Source: Terebella lapidaria (Eukaryota > Annelida > Polychaeta > Terebellida > Terebellidae). From it: a stretch of 64,000 nucleotides of DNA. The notes under the pieces were generated by a model. The model made no database searches, was not told the origin of the DNA, and was given only the letters and a program-made list of their open reading frames with translations. Every line of letters begins with the position of its first letter. The stretch's first letter is position 1. This document shows, one piece after another, positions 15,249-28,322 of this stretch. Both the position numbers and the translations under genes were made by a program. The stretch is from NCBI GenBank assembly GCA_949152475.1, contig OX424555.1, positions 61,299,977 to 61,363,976 of the forward strand, in the 5' to 3' direction.

Positions 15249-18200
15249 CACCACACCCTTGACACTCCAGGTTTCCTGTACCTCATCACCACACCCTTGA
15301 CACTCAAGGTTCCCTGTACCTCATCACCACACCCTTGACACTCCAGGTTTCCTGTACCTCATCACCACAGCCTTGACACTCCAGGTTTCCTGTGCCTCAT
15401 CACCACACCCTTGACACTATGTTTTCTGTACCTCATCACCACACCCTTGACACTTCAGGTTTCCTGCACCTCATCACCACAGCCTTGTCACTCCAGGTTT
15501 CCTGTGCCTCATCACCACACCCTTGACACTCCAGGTTCCTTGTACCTCATCACCACAGCCTTGACACTCCAGGTTTCCTGTGCCTCATCACCACACCCTT
15601 GACACTCCAGGTTTCCTGTACCTCATCACCACAGCCTTGACACTCCAGGTTTCCTGTGCCTCATCACCACACCCTTGACACTCCAGGTTTCCTGTACCTC
15701 ATCACCACAGCGTTGACACTCCAGGTTTCCTGTGCCTCATCACCACACCCTTGACACTAGGTTTTCTGTACCTCATCACCACACGCTTGACACACCAGGT
15801 GTCCTGTACCTCATCACCACAGCCTTGACACTCCAGGTTTCTGTACCTCATCACCACAGCCTTGACACTCCATGTTTCCTGTACCTCATCACCACAGCCT
15901 TGACACTCCAGGTTTGCTGTACCTCATCACCACACCCTTGACACTCCAGGTTTGCTGTACCTCATCACCACACCCTTGACACTCCAGGTTTGCTCTACCT
16001 CATCACCACACCCTTGACACTCCAGGTTTCCTGTACCTCATCACCACAGCCTTGACACTCCAGGTTTCCTGTGCCTCATCACCACACCCTTGACACTAGG
16101 TTTTCTGTACCTCATCACCACACGCTTGACACACCAGGTGTCCTGTACCTCATCACCACAGCCTTGACACTCCAGGTTTCCTGTACCTCATCACCACAGC
16201 CTTGACACTCCATGTTTCCTGTACCTCATCACCACACCCTTGACACTCCAGGTTTCCTGTACCTCATCACCAGAGCCTTGACACTCCAGGTTTCCTGTGC
16301 CTCATCACCACACCCTTGACACTGTTTTCTGTACCTCATCACCACACGCTTGACACACCAGGTGTCCTGTACCTCATCACCACACCCTTGACACTATGTT
16401 TTCTGTACCTCATCACCACACGCTTGACACACCAGGTTTCCTGTACCTCATCACCACACCCTTGACACTCCAGGTTTCCTGCACCTCATCACCACACCCT
16501 TGACACTAGTGTTCCTATACCTCATCACCACACCCTTGACACTCAAGGTTTCCTGTACCTCATCACCACACTCTTGACACTCCAGGTTTCCTGTACCTCA
16601 TCACACCCTTGACACTCCAGGTTTCCTGTACCTCATCACCACACCCTTGATACTCCAGGTTTCCTGTACCTCATCACCACACCCTTGACACACCAGGTTT
16701 CTTTACCTCATCACCACACCCTTGACACCAGGTTTCCGTACCTCATCACCACAGCCTTGACACTCCAGGTTTCCTGTACCTCATCACCACAGCCTTGACA
16801 CTCCTGGTTTCCTGTACCTCATCACCACAGCCTTGACACTCCAGGTTTCCTGTGCCTCATCACCACACCCTTGACACTCCAGGTTTCCTGTACCTCATCA
16901 CCACAGCCTTGACACTCCAGGTTTCCTGTACCTCATCACCACAGCCTTGACACTCCAGGTTTCCTGTACCTCATCACCACACCCTTGACACTCCAGGTTT
17001 GCTGTACCTCATCACCACACCCTTGACACTATGTTTTCTGTACCTCATCACCACACGCTTGACACACCAGGTTTCCTGTACCTCATCACCACACCCTTGA
17101 CACTCCAGGTTTCCTGCACCTCATCACCACACCCTTGACACTAGTGTTCCTATACCTCATCACCACACCCTTGACACTCAAGGTTTCCTGTACCTCATCA
17201 CCACAGCCTTGACACTCCAGGTTTCCTGTACCTCATCACCACAGCCTTGACACTCCAGGTTTCCTGTACCTCATCACCACACCCTTGACACTCCAGGTTT
17301 CTTTACCTCATCACCACACCCTTGACACCAGGTTTCCGTACCTCATCACCACAGCCTTGACACTCCAGGTTTCCTGTACCTCATCACCACAGCCTTGACA
17401 CTCCAGGTTTCCTGTACCTCATCACCACAGCCTTGACACTCCAGGTTTCCTGTACCTCATCACCACAGCCTTGGCACTCCAGGTTTGCTGTACCTCATCA
17501 CCACATCCTTGACACTCCAGGTTTGCTGTACCTCATCACCACACCCTTGACACTCCAGGTTTGCTGTACCTCATCACCACACCCTTGACACTCCAGGTTT
17601 CCTGTACCTCATCACCACACCCTTGACACTCCAGGTTTGCTGTACCTCATCACCACACCCTTGACACTCCAGGTTCCCTGTACCTCATCACCACACCCTT
17701 GACACTCCAGGTTTCCTGTACCTCATCACCACACCCTTGACACTCCAGGTTTCCTGTACCTCATCACCACAGCCTTGACACTCCAGGTTTCCTGCGCCTC
17801 ATCACCACACCCTTGACACTAGGTTTTCTGTACCTCATCACCACACGCTTGACACACCAGGTGTCCTGTACCTCATCACCACAGCCTTGACACTCCAGGT
17901 TTCCTGTACCTCATCACCACAGCCTTGACACTCCATGTTTCCTGTACCTCATCACTACAGCCTTGACACTCCAGGTTTGCTGTACCTCATCACCACACCC
18001 TTGACACTCCAGGTTTCCTGTACCTCATCACCACACCCTTGACACTCAAGGTTCCCTGTACCTCATCACCACACCCTTGACACTCCAGGTTTCCTGTACC
18101 TCATCACCACAGCCTTGACACTCCAGGTTTCCTGTGCCTCATCACCACACCCTTGACACTATGTTTTCTGTACCTCATCACCACACCCTTGACACTTCAG

Positions 18201-20850
18201 GTTTCCTGCACCTCATCACCACAGCCTTGTCACTCCAGGTTTCCTGTGCCTCATCACCACACCCTTGACACTCCAGGTTCCTTGTACCTCATCACCACAG
18301 CCTTGACACTCCAGGTTTCCTGTGCCTCATCACCACACCCTTGACACTCCAGGTTTCCTGTACCTCATCACCACAGCCTTGACACTCCAGGTTTCCTGTG
18401 CCTCATCACCACACCCTTGACACTCCAGGTTTCCTGTACCTCATCACCACAGCGTTGACACTCCAGGTTTCCTGTGCCTCATCACCACACCCTTGACACT
18501 AGGTTTTCTGTACCTCATCACCACACGCTTGACACGCCAGGTGTCCTGTACCTCATCACCACAGCCTTGACACTCCAGGTTTCTGTACCTCATCACCACA
18601 GCCTTGACACTCCATGTTTCCTGTACCTCATCACCACAGCCTTGACACTCCAGGTTTGCTGTACCTCATCACCACACCCTTGACACTCCAGGTTTGCTGT
18701 ACCTCATCACCACACCCTTGACACTCCAGGTTTGCTCTACCTCATCACCACACCCTTGACACTCCAGGTTTCCTGTACCTCATCACCACAGCCTTGACAC
18801 TCCAGGTTTCCTGTGCCTCATCACCACACCCTTGACACTAGGTTTTCTGTACCTCATCACCACACGCTTGACACACCAGGTGTCCTGTACCTCATCACCA
18901 CAGCCTTGACACTCCAGGTTTCCTGTACCTCATCACCACAGCCTTGACACTCCATGTTTCCTGTACCTCATCACCACACCCTTGACACTCCAGGTTTCCT
19001 GTACCTCATCACCACAGCCTTGACACTCCAGGTTTCCTGTGCCTCATCACCACACCCTTGACACTATGTTTTCTGTACCTCATCACCACACGCTTGACAC
19101 ACCAGGTTTCCTGTACCTCATCCCACACCCTTGACACACCAGGTTTCCTGTACCTCATCACCACACCCTTGACATTCAAGGTTTCCTGTACCTCATCACC
19201 ACAGCCTTGATACTCCAGGTTTCCTGTACCTCATCACCACACATCTGACACTCCAGGTTCCCTGTACCTCATCACCACACCCTTGACACTCCAGGTTTCC
19301 TGCACCTCATCACCACACCCTTGACACTAGTGTTCCTATACCTCATCACCAAACCCTTGACACTCAAGGTTTCCTGTACCTCATCACCACACTCTTGACA
19401 CTCCAGGTTTCCTGTACCTCATCACACCCTTGACACTCCAGGTTTCCTGTACCTCATCACCACACCCTTGATACTCCAGGTTTCCTGTACCTCATCACCA
19501 CACCCTTGACACTCCAGGTTTCTTTACCTCATCACCACACCCTTGACACCAGGTTTCCGTACCTCATCACCACAGCCTTGACACTCCAGGTTTCCTGTAC
19601 CTCATCACCACAGCCTTGACACTCCAGGTTTCCTGTACCTCATCACCACAGCCTTGACACTCCAGGTTTCCTGTACCTCATCACCACAGCCTTGGCACTC
19701 CAGGTTTGCTGTACCTCATCACCACATCCTTGACACTCCAGGTTTGCTGTACCTCATCACCACACCCTTGACACTCCAGGTTTCTGTACCTCATCACCAC
19801 ACCCTTGACACTCCAGATTTCCTGTACCTCGTCACCACAGCCTTGACACTCCAGGTTTCCTGTACCTCATCACCACAGCCTTGACACTCCAGGTTTCCTG
19901 TACCTCATCACCACACCCTTGACACTCCAGGTTTGCTGTACCTCATCACCACACCCTTGACACTATGTTTTCTGTACCTCATCACCACACGCTTGACACA
20001 CCAGGTTTCCTGTACCTCATCACCACACCCTTGACACTCCAGGTTTCCTGCACCTCATCACCACACCCTTGACACTAGTGTTCCTATACCTCATCACCAC
20101 ACCCTTGACACTCAAGGTTTCCTGTACCTCATCACCACACTCTTGACACTCCAGGTTTCCTGTACCTCATCACACCCTTGACACTCCAGGTTTCCTGTAC
20201 CTCATCACCACACCCTTGATACTCCAGGTTTCCTGTACCTCATCACCACACCCTTGACACTCCAGGTTTCTTTACCTCATCACCACACCCTTGACACCAG
20301 GTTTCCGTACCTCATCACCACAGCCTTGACACTCCAGGTTTCCTGTACCTCATCACCACAGCCTTGACACTCCAGGTTTCCTGTACCTCATCACCACAGC
20401 CTTGACACTCCAGGTTTCCTGTACCTCATCACCACAGCTTTGGCACTCCAGGTTTGCTGTACCTCATCACCACATCCTTGACACTCCAGGTTTGCTGTAC
20501 CTCATCACCACACCCTTGACACTCCAGGTTTCTGTACCTCATCACCACACCCTTGACACTCCAGATTTCCTGTACCTCGTCACCACAGCCTTGACACTCC
20601 AGGTTTCCTGTACCTCATCACCACAGCCTTGACACTCCAGGTTTCCTGTACCTCATCACCACACCCTTGACACTCCAGGTTTGCTGTACCTCATCACCAC
20701 ACCCTTGACACTCCAGGTTCCCTGTACCTCATCACCACACCCTTGACACTCCAGGTTTCCTGTACCTCATCACCACACCCTTGACACTCCAGGTTTCCTG
20801 TACCTCATCACCACAGCCTTGACACTCCAGGTTTCCTGCGCCTCATCACC
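15249..20850. repeat. Second copy of the first 5.6 kb of the satellite (15.2-kb higher-order period)
   Basis: The order of variant monomers in about 1-5640 is repeated here. The offset is 15,248 bp in the first part (163/15411, 484/15732). It is 15,213 bp in the second (2940/18153, 3261/18474, 4441/19654, 5189/20402). The 35-bp change in offset suggests a monomer-scale indel between the copies. Within each copy a 748-bp sub-unit is duplicated (4441/5189 and 19654/20402). A further 3,044-bp offset links 18153 with 21197 and 18474 with 21518. Confidence 0.8.
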
Positions 20851-22207
20851 ACACCCTTGACACTAGGTTTTCTGTACCTCATCACCACACGCTTGACACA
20901 CCAGGTGTCCTGTACCTCATCACCACAGCCTTGACACTCCAGGTTTCCTGTACCTCATCACCACAGCCTTGACACTCCATGTTTCCTGTACCTCATCACT
21001 ACAGCCTTGACACTCCAGGTTTGCTGTACCTCATCACCACACCTTTGACACTCCAGGTTTCCTGTACCTCATCACCACACCCTTGACACTCAAGGTTCCC
21101 TGTACCTCATCACCACACCCTTGACACTCCAGGTTTCCTGTACCTCATCACCACAGCCTTGACACTCCAGGTTTCCTGTGCCTCATCACCACACCCTTGA
21201 CACTATGTTTTCTGTACCTCATCACCACACCCTTGACACTTCAGGTTTCCTGCACCTCATCACCACAGCCTTGTCACTCCAGGTTTCCTGTGCCTCATCA
21301 CCACACCCTTGACACTCCAGGTTCCTTGTACCTCATCACCACAGCCTTGACACTCCAGGTTTCCTGTGCCTCATCACCACACCCTTGACACTCCAGGTTT
21401 CCTGTACCTCATCACCACAGCCTTGACACTCCAGGTTTCCTGTGCCTCATCACCACACCCTTGACACTCCAGGTTTCCTGTACCTCATCACCACAGCGTT
21501 GACACTCCAGGTTTCCTGTGCCTCATCACCACACCCTTGACACTAGGTTTTCTGTACCTCATCACCACACGCTTGACACACCAGGTGTCCTGTACCTCAT
21601 CACCACAGCCTTGACACTCCAGGTTTCTGTACCTCATCACCACAGCCTTGACACTCCATGTTTCCTGTACCTCATCACCACAGCCTTGACACTCCAGGTT
21701 TGCTGTACCTCATCACCACACCCTTGACACTCCAGGTTTGCTGTACCTCATCACCACACCCTTGACACTCCAGGTTTGCTCTACCTCATCACCACACCCT
21801 TGACACTCCAGGTTTCCTGTACCTCATCACCACAGCCTTGACACTCCAGGTTTCCTGTGCCTCATCACCACACCCTTGACACTAGGTTTTCTGTACCTCA
21901 TCACCACACGCTTGACACACCAGGTGTCCTGTACCTCATCACCACAGCCTTGACACTCCAGGTTTCCTGTACCTCATCACCACAGCCTTGACACTCCATG
22001 TTTCCTGTACCTCATCACCACACCCTTGACACTCCAGGTTTCCTGTACCTCATCACCACAGCCTTGACACTCCAGGTTTCCTGTGCCTCATCACCACACC
22101 CTTGACACTATGTTTTCTGTACCTCATCACCACACGCTTGACACACCAGGTTTCCTGTACCTCATCACCACACCCTTGACACTCCAGGTTTCCTGTACCT
22201 CATCACC

Positions 22208-23491
22208 ACACCCTTGACACTTCAGGTTTCCTGTACCTCATCACCACAGCCTTGACACTCCAGGTTTCCTGTGCCTCATCACCACACCCTTGACACTCCA
22301 GGTTTCCTGTACCTCATCACCACAGCCTTGACACTCCAGGTTTCCTGTGCCTCATCACCACACCCTTGACACTAGGTTTTCTGTACCTCATCCCCACACG
22401 CTTGACACACCAGGTGTCCTGTACCTCATCACCACAGCCTTGACACTCCAGGTTTCTGTACCTCATCACCACAGCCTTGACACTCCATGTTTTCCTGTAC
22501 CTCGTCACCACAGCCTTGACACTCCAGGTTTGCTGTACCTCATCACCACACCCTTGACATTCCAGGTTTCCTGTACCTCATCACCACACCCTTGACACTC
22601 CAGGTTCCCTGTACCTCATCACCACACTCTTGACACTCCAGGTTTCCTGTACCTTATCACCAGAGCCTTGACACTCCAGGTTTCCTGTGCCTCATCACTA
22701 CACCCTTGACACTATGTTTTCTGTACCTCATCACCACACCCTTGACACATCAGGTGTCCTGTACCTCATCACCACACCATTGACACTCCAGGTTCCCTGT
22801 ACCTCATCACCACACCCTTGACACTCCAGGTTTCCTGTACCTCATCACCACACCCTTGACACTTCAGGTTTCCTGTACCTCATCACCACAGCCTTGACAC
22901 TCCAGGTTTCCTGTGCCTCATCACCACACCCTTGACACTCCAGGTTTCCTGTACCTCATCACCACAGCCTTGACACTCCAGGTTTCCTGTGCCTCATCAC
23001 CACACCCTTGACACTAGGTTTTCTGTACCTCATCCCCACACGCTTGACACACCAGGTGTCCTGTACCTCATCACCACAGCCTTGACACTCCAGGTTTCTG
23101 TACCTCATCACCACAGCCTTGACACTCCATGTTTTCCTGTACCTCGTCACCACAGCCTTGACACTCCAGGTTTGCTGTACCTCATCACCACACCCTTGAC
23201 ATTCCAGGTTTCCTGTACCTCATCACCACACCCTTGACACTCCAGGTTCCCTGTACCTCATCACCACACTCTTGACACTCCAGGTTTCCTGTACCTTATC
23301 ACCAGAGCCTTGACACTCCAGGTTTCCTGTGCCTCATCACTACACCCTTGACACTATGTTTTCTGTACCTCATCACCACACCCTTGACACATCAGGTGTC
23401 CTGTACCTCATCACCACACCATTGACACTCCAGGTTCCCTGTACCTCATCACCACACCCTTGACACTCCAGGTTTCCTGTACCTCATCACC
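22208..23491. repeat. 642-bp tandem duplication inside the satellite
   Basis: Two adjacent 642-bp blocks (about 22208-22849 and 22850-23491) share the same unusual variants in the same order. These include CATCCCCACACG, CATGTTTTCCTG, CTCGTCACC, TACCTTATCACCAGAG and CACCATTGACACT. 642 bp is about 17 monomers. I saw no difference between the copies by eye, so this is probably the youngest exchange in the array. It lies close to the right edge. Confidence 0.88.
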
Positions 23492-23965
23492 ACAGCCTTG
23501 ACACTCCAGGTTTCCTGTGCCTCATCACCACACCCTTGACACTCCAGGTTTCCTGTACCTCATCACCACAACCTTGACACTCCAGGTTTCCTGTACCTCA
23601 TCACCACACCCTTGACACTAGGTTTTCTGTACCTGATCACCACACCCTTGACACTCCAGGTTTTCTGTACCTCATCACCACACCTTTGACACACCAGGTG
23701 TCCTGTACCTCATCACCACACCCTTGACACTCCAAGTTTCCTGTACCTCATCACCACAGCCTTGACACTCCAGGTTTCCTGTGCCTCATCACCACACCCT
23801 TGACACTAGGTTTTCTGTACCTCATCACCACACGCTTGACACACCAGGTGTCCTGTACCTCATCACCACAGCCTTGACACTCCAGGTTTCTGTACCTCAT
23901 CACCACACCCTTGACACACCAGGTTTCCTCTATCTCATCACCACAGTTTTGACACTCCAGGTTTT

Positions 23966-24810
23966 CTTTATATACCTTTGTGAGTTTTGTTGCCCTTGAA
24001 TCGCCGGTCTCTGTGTGGCAGCCGTTTTGAATTTTTTTTGCCCCAAATCACATTACAGTCCATTTTGGGCCATTTCTAGGCCAAAGAAATATTTCACCCT
24101 TTGAAAAAATAATTTCGGCATTTTTTTCCTTCATAATGTAAGCTGCCAGGACTGTAATCATAAAACGCTTGAAGATAGAGCCTAAATATTGACACTTTCA
24201 AATAGGAAGTCATATATGGCGATTTGTGAGGTGACCTTGAATTTTACCTTTGATGACCTTGAAAGGTCAAAATAGCCATTTTTGGGTTTAAAAAATGCCC
24301 AAATTTGCCTCTACAGATGAAATGCACGTAGATAGAGCCTAAGTTAACATTATGAACATACAGGAAGTCGTATATATGAAACAACTAATGATGACCTTGA
24401 ACTTGACATCGGATGACCTTGAGTGCTAAGTGACGGACGTGAAATCTGTAAAGTGGCCTCTGAGGCTTAAACTCTTGCACATACAGGTTAGGATTGTGTA
24501 TAAGCCTTTAAAAAGTCATGAGTATATGGCACATCTTTTGGTGGCCTTGAACATGACCATAAACGACCTTGAAGGCCAAATCTCAAAATCTTGCCTGGCC
24601 TGACATGTGTAAATTGGACTCTACTGACAAAATACTTGTTGATAGAACTTATGTATGTATTATGAACATATATGAAGTCATATACAGCACACCTAGTGGG
24701 GACATTGAAGTTCACAAAGATTACCTTGACTGGTAAGTCTCAAAGTCCTATGTCACCTACAATGCTTAAAATCAAAATTGTCCGATATCCTACCTTCATC
24801 CTGGGGCTAA
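23966..24810 (+). mobile_element. Dispersed repeat, left-truncated copy of the TTTT-inserting hairpin family, inside the satellite
   Basis: From TTCTTTATATACC onward the sequence matches 50388-51140 in DAPP1 intron 6. Shared parts include GTTTTGTTGCCCTTGAATCG, the CATTTTGGGCCATTTCTAGG segment, GACCTTGAA runs and the closing TCC...GGGGCTAA. It lacks the left part of the family (GGTTACCGGACC hairpin and GTCC microsatellite). The satellite before it ends in CCAGGTTTT and the satellite after it resumes with TTTTCCTGTACC. One monomer was therefore opened at a TTTT run, with an apparent 4-bp duplication. No open reading frame for a transposase or reverse transcriptase is visible. It contains four perfect TGACCTTGA words. 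Confidence 0.75.
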
Positions 24811-24925
24811 TTTTCCTGTACCCCATCACCACACTCTCGACACTCCAGGGTTTCTGTACCTCATCACGATACCCTTTTACGACATGGACCTAATACGCTA
24901 TCGTACCCGTGACACTCCAGGGAAG
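24811..24925. repeat. Decayed satellite monomers at the array edge
   Basis: About three 38-bp monomers remain recognisable (CCTGTACCCCATCACCACAC, TCGACACTCCAGGG, CTGTACCTCATCACGATACC, CCCGTGACACTCCAGGG). They become more diverged with distance from the array. They form the right flank of the inserted repeat and mark the original edge of the satellite. Confidence 0.75.
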
Positions 24926-25681
24926 AATATATACCCCCGAGGTTCTCGGAAATTCACACCCGATCTTTCATCATGGATACGTTTAATGATATAGCTTAGT
25001 AGATATAGCCTAGTATCACCAATTAATGTAATTATCGCTTAAAAATAAGCTTTCAATAATCTTAGCCTGTTTCGTTGAATACATGCTGATTATCACTGTA
25101 CTGTACGTGTAGTATACAGAAGATTTGGTGAGCTTGGCATCTTGTCGTAAGAATTGGCAAATTATTTGGATATTGGTGAAGTTGAACTGCATCTCCAAAA
25201 GTAAGTCTATGAGTTCCAAGATGTCTTCGGACAGTTGGACTTGACATTTCATTTTTACTTCAATATATCTCAGATCTACATGTCTGAATTGGCAGATGGA
25301 AATTTTTCCTGGATCTGGTGGATATTGTCAAATATATCAAATGGTGACTTTGATTTGCGCGTGAATATGACCTTGATATAAATTGGTAAACATATAGGGC
25401 TATAGGTTTATCTCAAAATGCACTGATTCGCCTTGATGCAAATGGCGTGGAGACAAAAATTGGTTTCGTTTGCTATTTGGAGCATACATGTATGTTATAT
25501 AGGCTAAGCATATGGTGTTTCAATACAGAAATTCATATGAGGATCATCTTGTGACTTCCTGCAGGTGGTGAACATTCGACTAGTTTTACTCTAAGCGAAA
25601 ACATTATGAAACATAGAGTGCCGAAGTTGTCCAGTGGCTAGATAAATAGACTAAATCTATCTGTATACCTGTGCGTACATG
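24926..25681. other. Intergenic, no gene seen
   Basis: AT-rich unique-looking sequence. The longest minus frames (25016-25252) show no family signature. No RNA gene or obvious repeat was recognised. Confidence 0.5.
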
Positions 25682-26444
25682 TAGGGCGGATCCAGGATAT
25701 TTTGTGTTAGGGGGGGGGGGGGGGGGCGGGGGTCAGTTGGGCGCAAAATTTTGCTAAGTGTGACTTGAGTAGAGCGAAGCAAGTCGAGCATGGACGGTCC
25801 CGGGGTGGAGGGGGCGGGTTGGGCGCCGCAAACCTCGGAAGGAAATTGTGAAAATTGAAGTCTTTCAGATCACTTCTGAGGTGTACCAGGAGACACTTTT
25901 ACGTACACTTAATTGTATATTTTGAGGGATAACTTTGTTAACTCATCTCAATTTACCGTGACGAAAGCAGTACGATACTTCATGAAAATATTTGCACAGA
26001 CAGAGCACATCATTGAAATTGTAGATGAGCATGGCTGGTCAAATCAGCAAAATTGAGGTCTCAGATCGAGCACTTTTCAGGTGTAGGCCTACAATTGAGC
26101 GTCGGGCCATTACGCCCCTCTGTCTCTCTCGCCGATTTTAGAAGGGATCAGTGTAAATGGAATATAGATCTATGTCCCATGTTTTTTAGGCCCTCCGGAC
26201 ACATATTCCTAGGGGAATAGTCTGCCTGGACATGAGTGCCAGGGAAATATGTCCCCGTACATGTTTTCCCAGGGAATTAGATCCGTGGGACATATATATA
26301 TTACTGAGAATATTGTCCTATTGGACAACATTTCCTAGGAATATTTGTCTGTAGGACCTATTTTACTTAGGACGTAAATTTCTTCTACACCGGATTTTTT
26401 TTTTAGGGGGTGGGGGGAGTCGGGTGCCCCCCTGGATCCGCCTA
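25682..26444. mobile_element. Candidate inverted-repeat element with poly-G-adjacent ends
   Basis: The left end TAGGGCGGATCCAGG (25682) is followed by a 17-G run (25710-25726). It is mirrored by CCTGGATCCGCCTA (26431-26444), preceded by GGGGTGGGGGGAGT. One-ended copies of the same motif lie at about 26478 (GGGGCGGATCCAGTATTT) and 27524 (GGGGCGAATCCAGGATTT, then 20 G at 27541-27560). No coding capacity is seen. The alternative is a chance pair of one-ended fragments of a dispersed family. Confidence 0.4.
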
Positions 26445-27009
26445 TGGGTACTGAGGTAGGCCCACCTGTGCATTTCGGGGCGGATCCAGTATTTAAAGAT
26501 GGATGGTTGAGATAGCGGGAGGCCTTAATTAACTTTCGGTTTGTCTTCACCATTCTTGCATAAATCCCACAGAATGCATACACCAGATTGGAAGTCTGGG
26601 AGAAAGAATGCATGATTTGATTGGATTGTCAATTAAATGACCCATTGCATTTGTCTCCAAAATGCCATGTTTGTTAGGATAAAAGCAGGCCTATTGCTAT
26701 GAGAAAATACCGGTATGCATTGTACTTAATGAGATGTGCCTTGAAATATGAATGAGCTAGCCTACTTCAGCTATTAAGATTTCCTGATTTGTATCCGTGA
26801 GACAATTCACGATCATAATAATTCTCCTATTCTTTTATTTACAGGCATATTATCTTACATCTGACCATTTGCATCCGGAAATATTATTGATTAGGCCCAT
26901 TACCATGAATAAGTATACTCTGAATGAAATTCTCGGGGCCATTCTTCAAATTTTGATGGGGCGAATGTCTGGTGGCCGGGCCCTGGTCTGGTGGCTGTGG
27001 GCATTTAAC
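26445..27009. other. Intergenic, no gene seen
   Basis: It holds one further GGGGCGGATCCAG fragment near 26478. The 96-codon frame from 26797 has no recognisable domain. Its first part looks like a hydrophobic stretch by chance composition. Confidence 0.4.
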
Positions 27010-27424
27010 GTAGTCCGCTACAAACATGGAGGTAACGGAGAGTCAAAATTTAAAAGTCATTTCTTGAATATTATCTCTTCAAAATGACATATTTTATAGA
27101 GTAAATGATGAGCATCCTAATACTGAAAAGAAAACAGGGGGTCACCGTGCTCGTTTCTTCTACATATTCGATCAAAATCACACATATTTACCTAAAATGA
27201 CATAAATTCTGGTATTTTTGCACATTTTTTCATCCATATTCACATCTTGCATCGTGTTTTCCATGAGAACGGATACGGTGACCCCCTATTTTCTTTTCAG
27301 TTTTAGGATGCTGAACAGTTACTCTACAACATATATCATTTTGAAGCTCTAGATTATGTTGACACAGTTATTTATTTTAAAAAACTCTTTGACCCCCTCC
27401 CCTCACTGTTTGGAACGGACTACC
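27010..27424. mobile_element. Foldback (long terminal inverted repeat) element
   Basis: The left arm starts GTAGTCCGCTACAAACATGG. The right arm ends CTGTTTGGAACGGACTAC. The inner arms pair closely: CTTCAAAATGACATATTTTA, then AGCATCCTAATACTG and GGGGGTCACCG at about 27075-27150, against their complements at about 27270-27350 (CGGTGACCCCC, TTTTCTTTTCAGTTTTAGG). The centre is about 110 bp and non-coding. The right-arm terminus (ACTCTTTGACCCCCTCCCC, CACTGTTTGGAACGG) has a second copy, inverted, at 61681-61760. This looks like a non-autonomous DNA transposon. Its superfamily is not determined. Confidence 0.65.
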
Positions 27425-28322
27425 TTAAGTATGGAAAGCGGAGTACGACATGCAATGTTGCTCTGTGTATATCGCGTAGGCATACCGCTTGAACCATATT
27501 TCCCTTGGCTTGAACTTTCTGGGGCGAATCCAGGATTTGCGGGGGGGGGGGGGGGGGGGGTTGAGAACATTTCAGAACATCAAATAAGATGTGTGTTTTT
27601 TCTTACACTGAGGATGAAATGAGCCTTCAACCGACTCGCAAGATGCTTGCCCCTGATTATCAAGTTGGTTTGAAATAATTATTACCTTTTTATGGCGCCG
27701 GGTCCGGCTGACAGACTCTCGATGCTTACGCCACAGCAAACAATTCCCCAATACTCAAGAAGCGGCCTATCCCAAGTGTCAAGACAGGGTAATTCTAGGG
27801 TGAGTCTAGGGTGATGATTCCGAGAATAACACCCTTTCTTCTCGTGTGGTCATAGATCTAATTTGGTGGAATTTTACAGTTAGGCTAGGTCCTGGGGGAA
27901 GCCACAAACCTCTAGATAAGCTTCAATGTCTAGGCCTATAGTTAGATTATATGCAGCGAACATATTTTCCTAAATGTTCAATATTTAACAACCCAACTGA
28001 CAACTGAACACACAAATCACATTAGACGTCTTGCATTCAGCGAATCGTCACACATTCCTGGCGGTCACAATGCGCGTCTCAAGTTTCCCGCCAAAATTTC
28101 AATATGGTATTCTGCCAGTAGAGGCGCAGTGAAGTGTTTGGTAGGCCTATGTGTTTTTGATATTGTTCGTTGTTTGGGAAAGTTTTATTATATTTCGGGT
28201 TATCAAAGTGTCGAGAGAATCTAAATAAGCCGAATTCATGATATGGTCAGCTTATATCATTGGGCAGGAGTGCTGACATTCTGGTAGATCTACTTGAAGT
28301 TTTCACCACCACATGTGCACAA
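27425..28322. other. Intergenic, contains a poly-G tract
   Basis: A 20-G run occupies 27541-27560, directly after GGGGCGAATCCAGGATTTGC. This fits a one-ended copy of the GGCGGATCCAGG family. No gene is recognised in the rest. Confidence 0.4.

Larger units (their letters stand above)
1..23965. repeat. 38-bp tandem satellite array (about 630 monomers)
   Basis: Head-to-tail copies of a 38-bp monomer built from the blocks CCAGGTTTCCTG, TACCTCATCACCACA and CCCTTGACACT. The period is read directly: CACCACACCC recurs at 1, 39 and onward. Variant monomers recur in fixed order (CACAGCC for CACACCC, TTTGCTG for TTTCCTG, CACTAGG or CACTATG for CACTCCAG, a shortened TCATCACACCC). These make higher-order structure. 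Because 38 is not a multiple of 3, three monomers (114 bp) return to frame and give spurious open frames of up to 109 codons rich in LYLITT and PHHHTLDTP. These are not genes. The array is cut by the left edge of the window, so its true length is unknown. Confidence 0.98.

Noticed and set aside
1-23965. CRISPR-like array of direct repeats
   Set aside because: The 38-bp units are contiguous with no unique spacers, and the window is eukaryotic.
163-23999. Many open frames of 60-109 codons rich in HHH, LITT and TLQV
   Set aside because: They are by-products of a 38-bp repeat without stops in some phases. The same peptides recur wherever the same monomer variants recur.
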